Shown here one piece after another: positions 60,203 to 64,000 of a stretch of 64,000 bases of DNA; position 1 is the first letter of the stretch; every line of letters begins with the position of its first letter. Location: positions 222,235,996-222,299,995 of the forward strand of contig CM035407.1 of assembly GCA_020310875.1 (NCBI GenBank), in the 5' to 3' direction. The notes under the pieces were generated by a model. That model was not told the origin of the DNA, made no database searches, and saw only the letters and a list, made by a program, of their open reading frames with translations. Both the position numbers and the translations under genes were made by a program. The stretch is from Ceratopteris richardii (taxonomy: Eukaryota; Streptophyta; Polypodiopsida; Polypodiales; Pteridaceae).

Positions 60203-62050
60203 GGGTTGTGTAGGTGGAGGTAAGGGGCAATCACGAATGAGGTGATCTCCCTGACATCTGTAGCATGGCCCCCTAGGGAATGAGGGTCTTACCTGCCTAA
60301 GTTGAGGTCTAGAGTTGGGGTTTGCGTACATGACGTTTGTGTAGTCTGGCTCCCAACTAGGTTCATTCGGTTCTTCACTATAGTAGGACTCACCATGTTC
60401 AGGAGACTGCATATAGTAAGCCTGGGGACTATCAATATGTGTAGAATCAAAACTATGGTCACTAGGATCACTTTCTGAGAGCAATGGTGTTGCTGGCACT
60501 ATAGCTCTATTCAAATTTTCCTCAGCTGCTGCATACTTTACAGGAATCACATTAGCGGGGGTTGGAGGTTGTTGAGCTAACACAGGTTGTGGCCTTTGTT
60601 GGTTTTGGTAGAGTTGTTGATAGGATTGTTGCGGTCTACCATATTGTTGTGGAGGGTACTGGTTCTGGTATCTTCCCTGTTGTGGATGGGGCTGAGGGTA
60701 GGTTTGTCTAACCGCTTGCTTATTGTATGGACAATCTTGTGCTATGTGATTTGTGTATCTCCATTCTATGGTGCAGTATTGGCTGCTAGGGTTCACTTGG
60801 GGTTGAGCTATGATGGGACATGCGTTCGCCATATGGTCACCACCGCAAGTATAACACCTCTTTGGGGCAAATCTAGGAATTTGTTTACTAGAGACACCTA
60901 GTTTTTGAGCTACTTTCTCCGCAAGTTCCTCAATTGATGTGGATTGTGAGGAAGAGATGCTAGAAGCACTATCAAAATCTTTGTAGATTTTTGAAAGCTC
61001 TAGTTCCTCCCCTAGGTTATCCTCAATGTCAATGCACATGCGTACACACTCTTCTATGGTCCTAGGGTCCTTCAAGTACACATAGGATCGCAACTTTGTA
61101 CTTAGCAATCCATCCAAGAATAAAGCCACTTGTTTGGCTGGTGTTGGTAGCTCAGGAACAGGGCATCTCTCAAGATATTGCCTAAATCTTCTTCCTGCAA
61201 GTCTCACAGTCTCTTGAGGGGTCTGCTTGAAGCTGCATATCAATGAGGAAGTATTATGCCTTATGCCACTTTTAGAGAATTCGGTGATGAAAGCCTCTAA
61301 GAGTTGGTCTATGCTCCTGAACTGTCTCTCATTTAATGGTTGAAACCACGTAAGGGCTGTGTTCCTAAGTGTTAGACCAAAGGCATAATATTGCGTGAAT
61401 AGGTCCTCAACTTGTTCAGCTCTCAAGACTTGCCTAAACTCGGCCACATGATCATAAGGGTCTCCTGTGCCATCGAAGTAGTTCTTCATGGACTTAACCA
61501 GCTGTGTAGGTCTCAAGGTTCTGGTGTGTTCCCTAGGCCTTGGCAGAGGGAAATCATCAGGATTCCTTTGGTTCCTTGGGGCTCTAAGTCCCTCAAGTTC
61601 CACTCTATTTGTTTCCGTTCTCGTTCTGTCTCTTTCCACTGGGTTGGAAAAGCTTACCTCCGGTCTATCTCTATGTCTGTCTCTTTGAGTTCCATGAGCT
61701 TGGGATGTTCCCGCTCCTGGGTGACCAAAGGACATATTTGATCTTGGTTGGGGGAAAATAAATTCACCTTTCAAAGTGTAAGCATGCATATCATTTTCTG
61801 TAACCACAAAGATCCTCTCTGAAGCGTGATCTAAGTAGGTCACTCTGCCTGGGCTATCACGATCTTTAAAATCATATATCATGGTTGTTCCTACCTCATT
61901 TGGCTGATTAGATCTATATCTCCAAAAGGCTTCATCAGTCTCTCGGTTCAGGAGTAGATCTATGCTCTTATTGTCTTGGGGAATCCACTCTGGTGTGATA
62001 ATCCTAGTGAGAACGGATTTGCCTCGGGGGGTTCTAGGTTCTACACCCAT
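60203..62050 (-). CDS. Ty3 gag with three zinc knuckles (E16)
   Basis: 616 codons from ATG at 62048-62050 to the UAG. Residues 170-360 are the Retrotrans_gag region: MKNYFDGTGDPYDHVAEFRQ, ALTWFQPLNERQFRSIDQLL, EAFITEFSKSGIRHNTSSLI, LAGRRFRQYLERCPVPELPT and LFLDGLLSTKLRSYVYLKDP. Knuckles: CYTCGGDHMANAC (399-411), a damaged CTIEWRYTNHIAQDC (426-440, second Cys lost) and CYRCQGDHLIRDC near 595-608. Knuckles 1 and 3 use CX2CX3HX4C, one residue shorter than usual, as does knuckle 4. Between knuckles 2 and 3 lies a Gln/Pro/Tyr-rich stretch. Forms the particle and binds RNA. Confidence 0.93.
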
Positions 62051-62056
62051 GTTTCC

Positions 62057-62425
62057 TTAATCTAGGTCACCTAAATCCTCTTCTGAGATCTCATTCCCAA
62101 ATTCATATGTCCTATCTGGATGACTGGTGACTACATATATCGTCCCTTCTTTATCCAAGTATGCTCCATTTTCAAACTTGACAGCTGGGTGCTCTAGTCC
62201 AATGGATTGGTCAGGGTTTTTGATCTGGACCACAGATCTTCCTAGGCCGTCCTCATAGATGCTAGAACCTAATCGGTTGGTCCTAAGGTATTTGAGTTGC
62301 GTCTTGTAAGGGCCTTCCACCCTATGTAAATATGGCACTCCAGAACTTCCTGTAGGTCTCTCCATACCGTGGGACATCTCAGACTCGCTAGTCTCAAAGC
62401 TAGGGTAGTACGAATGATGGCTCAA
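62057..62425 (-). CDS. 122-codon ORF preceding gag in the same frame (E16)
   Basis: ATG at 62423-62425 (MSHHSYYPSFETSESEMSHG), ending TAA at 62057-62059, only two codons before the gag ATG and in the same phase. ENGAYLDKEGTIYVVTSHPD resembles in style RIFVVTENDMHAYTLKGEF of the gag N-terminus. Either the gag N-terminus split by one nonsense mutation, or a separate upstream ORF. Unknown function. Confidence 0.6.
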   Translation of the reverse strand: MSHHSYYPSFETSESEMSHGMERPTGSSGVPYLHRVEGPYKTQLKYLRTNRLGSSIYEDGLGRSVVQIKNPDQSIGLEHPAVKFENGAYLDKEGTIYVVTSHPDRTYEFGNEISEEDLGDLD

Positions 62426-63261
62426 CTACTGGGCCCAAGACCTAGCAGTATGATTGACACTAGCCTCTCCCTAGGTGTCGTCCTAATCTAAGGTTCATAT
62501 GCCCAATTGAATAATCCCAATTTTTTCCCAAGTACACTTTGCGTTGCTGAGTTCTTTTGTATTAGTCACTTGTTCTTTTTTAATTGCCCTTAGGGTGTCA
62601 CTTCTTGTCCAATTAATCTTCGTCGCAAGGAACACTTAATTTTTTATCGTACTTTGAGTGCGGTCGCTCAATTTAATTTCTTTTCCCTTAGGTTGTTTCG
62701 CAATTGTAATCTCCTAGCACTTGCACTTGAGTGATTAGAGTTCTTGGACTTGGTCGTTCTTAAGGTGTTCCTAATTAATCAAAACCTCTATCCGTACTTA
62801 GCCTATGCTAGGGATTGACAGAGGGTGTTGAGAATTTCCAACCTTGAATTTCTTCCCTTGGTTGCCCTTGTATGCCCAAGAAGCGTGTTCCCAAGCTCGC
62901 ACTTACTCTTGCTTCGAGTACCCTTCGATGCTCTCAGAAAACCTGAAAAAGTCCACAATTAGCTCAAGAATGGAATTCAGTTGACAGACAGATCACTTTC
63001 ATGCATGTAATTCACAAACCCCATTGCCTTTTGTCTTTATGAAAAACAAGCCCAAGGGAAACTTAGTTTTCCTACACCGGGATATGTTCACTTCAAATTA
63101 CCCTATCTAATAATCCTGACAGGGCTTCTCAGAATGCTTTGGGGTATCGGCCTCACAAGCAATGATGAACCCTAGTATTTGTTCCACAATTTGTCAAAAA
63201 TAGACTACTCTTTTTTGCCCTAAAATATCAGCCAAATTTGCCCGTCTATCGCGTTCGCAAG
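62426..63261 (-). other. Proximal leader of E16
   Basis: Noncoding, AT-rich; no PBS found. I searched for iMet and Asp tRNA complements and saw none, so the 5' LTR should lie beyond 64000. Confidence 0.6.
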
Positions 63262-63800
63262 CTCTGTCAATCACGATTGATAGGTCAGTCGTGATCGACG
63301 TGTCGGTCACGATTGACAGGTCCGTCGTGGCTGTCAGTCACGATTGATGTGTCGGTCGCGATTGATGGGTCAATCACGATTGACAGGTCCGTCGTGACTG
63401 TCAGTCGCGATTGATGGGTCAATCGCGATTGACACATGGCCCAAAAATTCAATCAGTCGTGGTCAAAGGATCGTGGACTCTGTCAGTCGCGATTGATGGG
63501 TCGATCGCGATTGACAGGTCCGTCGCGAGGGTCTGTCCGTCGTGGTCAAGCAATCATTGACTGGTTCGGTCGCGATTGACAGGTCCGTCGGGACTGTCAG
63601 TCACGATAGACTGGTCGACCGCGATTGATGGCTCGATCACGATTGACACGTGTCACGCGTAGGTTCTGTCAGTCGTGGTGAGTCGGTCGTTGAATCTGTC
63701 GGTCATGATTGATGTGTCCGTTGCGATTGATAGAGCCGTCGGCATGTGTCCGTCGTGGTTTGTCGATCGCGATTGAGAGAGCGATCGCGATTGACAAAAA
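63262..63800. repeat. Palindrome-rich tandem array in the E16 leader
   Basis: About 15 copies of CGATTGA, mostly as TCGCGATTGA or TCACGATTGA, spaced 16-25 bp in degenerate units such as GTCGCGATTGACAGGTCC. A perfect 16-nt palindrome GTCAATCGCGATTGAC occurs at 63418-63433. The array is much richer in CpG than the surrounding DNA. An extra unit lies at 63897-63911. Not CRISPR: no constant repeat/spacer pattern. Confidence 0.85.
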
Positions 63801-64000
63801 TTTGAGGAATTTTAAAATTTTAAACACACATTTGGGAATCTCTAGGCCTGTAGATTATGGTTATGTACTTTGTTTAGCAAAAAGACCATTTTTTCTGTCG
63901 GTCGCGATTGACAGAGGTCAATGCCTCGGGACCTGCACAGTCAAATTTTTTACCTGCTGGAGCTGGTGCAGCTGCTGGGGATGCTGATTCCTACAGAAAA
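63801..64000. other. Window end, leader of E16 continued
   Basis: No PBS or LTR edge visible. The open frame 63709-63987 on the plus strand overlaps the repeat array and has no domain. Confidence 0.5.

Larger units (their letters stand above)
48781..64000 (-). mobile_element. E16: giant Ty3 element with unusual architecture (5' end outside window)
   Basis: Minus strand, more than 15.2 kb visible. In its own direction: repeat-bearing leader, small ORF, gag, UAG, knuckle 4, protease 1, RT-RNase H, integrase with doubled zinc module, second protease, W-x-P-K tail, a large third ORF, PPT and LTR. No chromodomain. Non-chromovirus Ty3 elements with an extra 3' ORF (Athila/Tat-like) are known; the doubled H2C2 module and post-integrase protease are not features I know from them. 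Inserted into E15 gag. Confidence 0.92.

Noticed and set aside
63262..63800. CRISPR-like array of short repeats
   Set aside because: Units are degenerate, spacing varies, and there are no distinct spacers. The context is a plant retrotransposon.

Overview
The window is plant nuclear DNA built almost entirely from nested, mostly decayed LTR retrotransposons. I recognise no single-copy host gene. A plant is indicated by Ty1/copia and Ty3 families with plant-type primer-binding sites (initiator-Met and Asp tRNA), very high element density, nested insertions, and tRNA- and 5S-derived fragments. A large-genome lineage, for example a gymnosperm, fits, but that is inference. No viral or bacterial replicon is present.

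Layout, left to right (labels E1-E16 are mine). E1, 1-~2690: minus-strand LTR with TATA box and a tRNA-Asp PBS. E2, ~2700-3837, plus: copia 3' fragment. E3: short minus LTR piece, split at 3902/8912 by E4. E4, 3903-8906, minus: structurally complete copia with 292-bp LTRs and a perfect 5-bp target duplication. E5, 8942-11692, minus: Ty3 gag-PR-RT remnant. An LTR or LTR composite fills 11693-12841. E6, 12842-13410, minus: copia 3' end. E7, 13411-18716, minus: copia, gag to RNase H. E8, 18717-19564, plus: copia 3' end. E9, 19565-23185, minus: copia 5' half. 23186-24739 is unassigned. E10, 24745-28343, minus: complete copia deletion derivative, related to E7, with target duplication, lacking RT and RNase H and with a 5S-rRNA-like segment in its leader. 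28349-29461 is unassigned apart from a possible SINE. E11, 29462-~31187, plus: LTR, PBS and gag of the same LTR family as E3, E8 and E15. E12, ~31188-33846, plus: copia gag-PR-IN. E13, ~34400-39230, plus: decayed Ty3 element. E14, ~39960-44606, plus: copia lacking RT. E15, 45517-48780, minus: copia lacking RNase H. E16, 48781 to beyond 64000, minus: giant Ty3 element inserted into the gag of E15.

E16 is the most interesting object and E13 is an older relative of it. Within the visible >15 kb, E16 reads (its own 5' to 3'): leader with a palindrome-rich tandem array; 122-codon ORF; gag with three zinc knuckles; an in-frame UAG; a fourth knuckle; aspartic protease 1; RT-RNase H; integrase with a DUPLICATED H2C2 zinc module; integrase catalytic core and C-terminal domain; a SECOND aspartic-protease-like domain; a W-x-P-K tail; and a large third ORF with acidic, proline-rich and coiled-coil parts; then polypurine tract and LTR. 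E13 keeps the UAG at the same place, a second (degenerate) H2C2 module and the post-integrase protease. These are therefore likely ancestral features of a lineage rather than accidents of one copy.

Nearly all coding regions carry stops, frameshifts or lost catalytic residues (YVDN in E4 and E13, HSG in E12, DSS in E10, integrase Glu to Lys in E13). Most copies are therefore dead. E16 is the least damaged, but I still see several interruptions. Boundaries were read by eye from TG/CA ends, PBS/PPT positions and LTR-to-LTR comparison; where only one edge is defined I say so.
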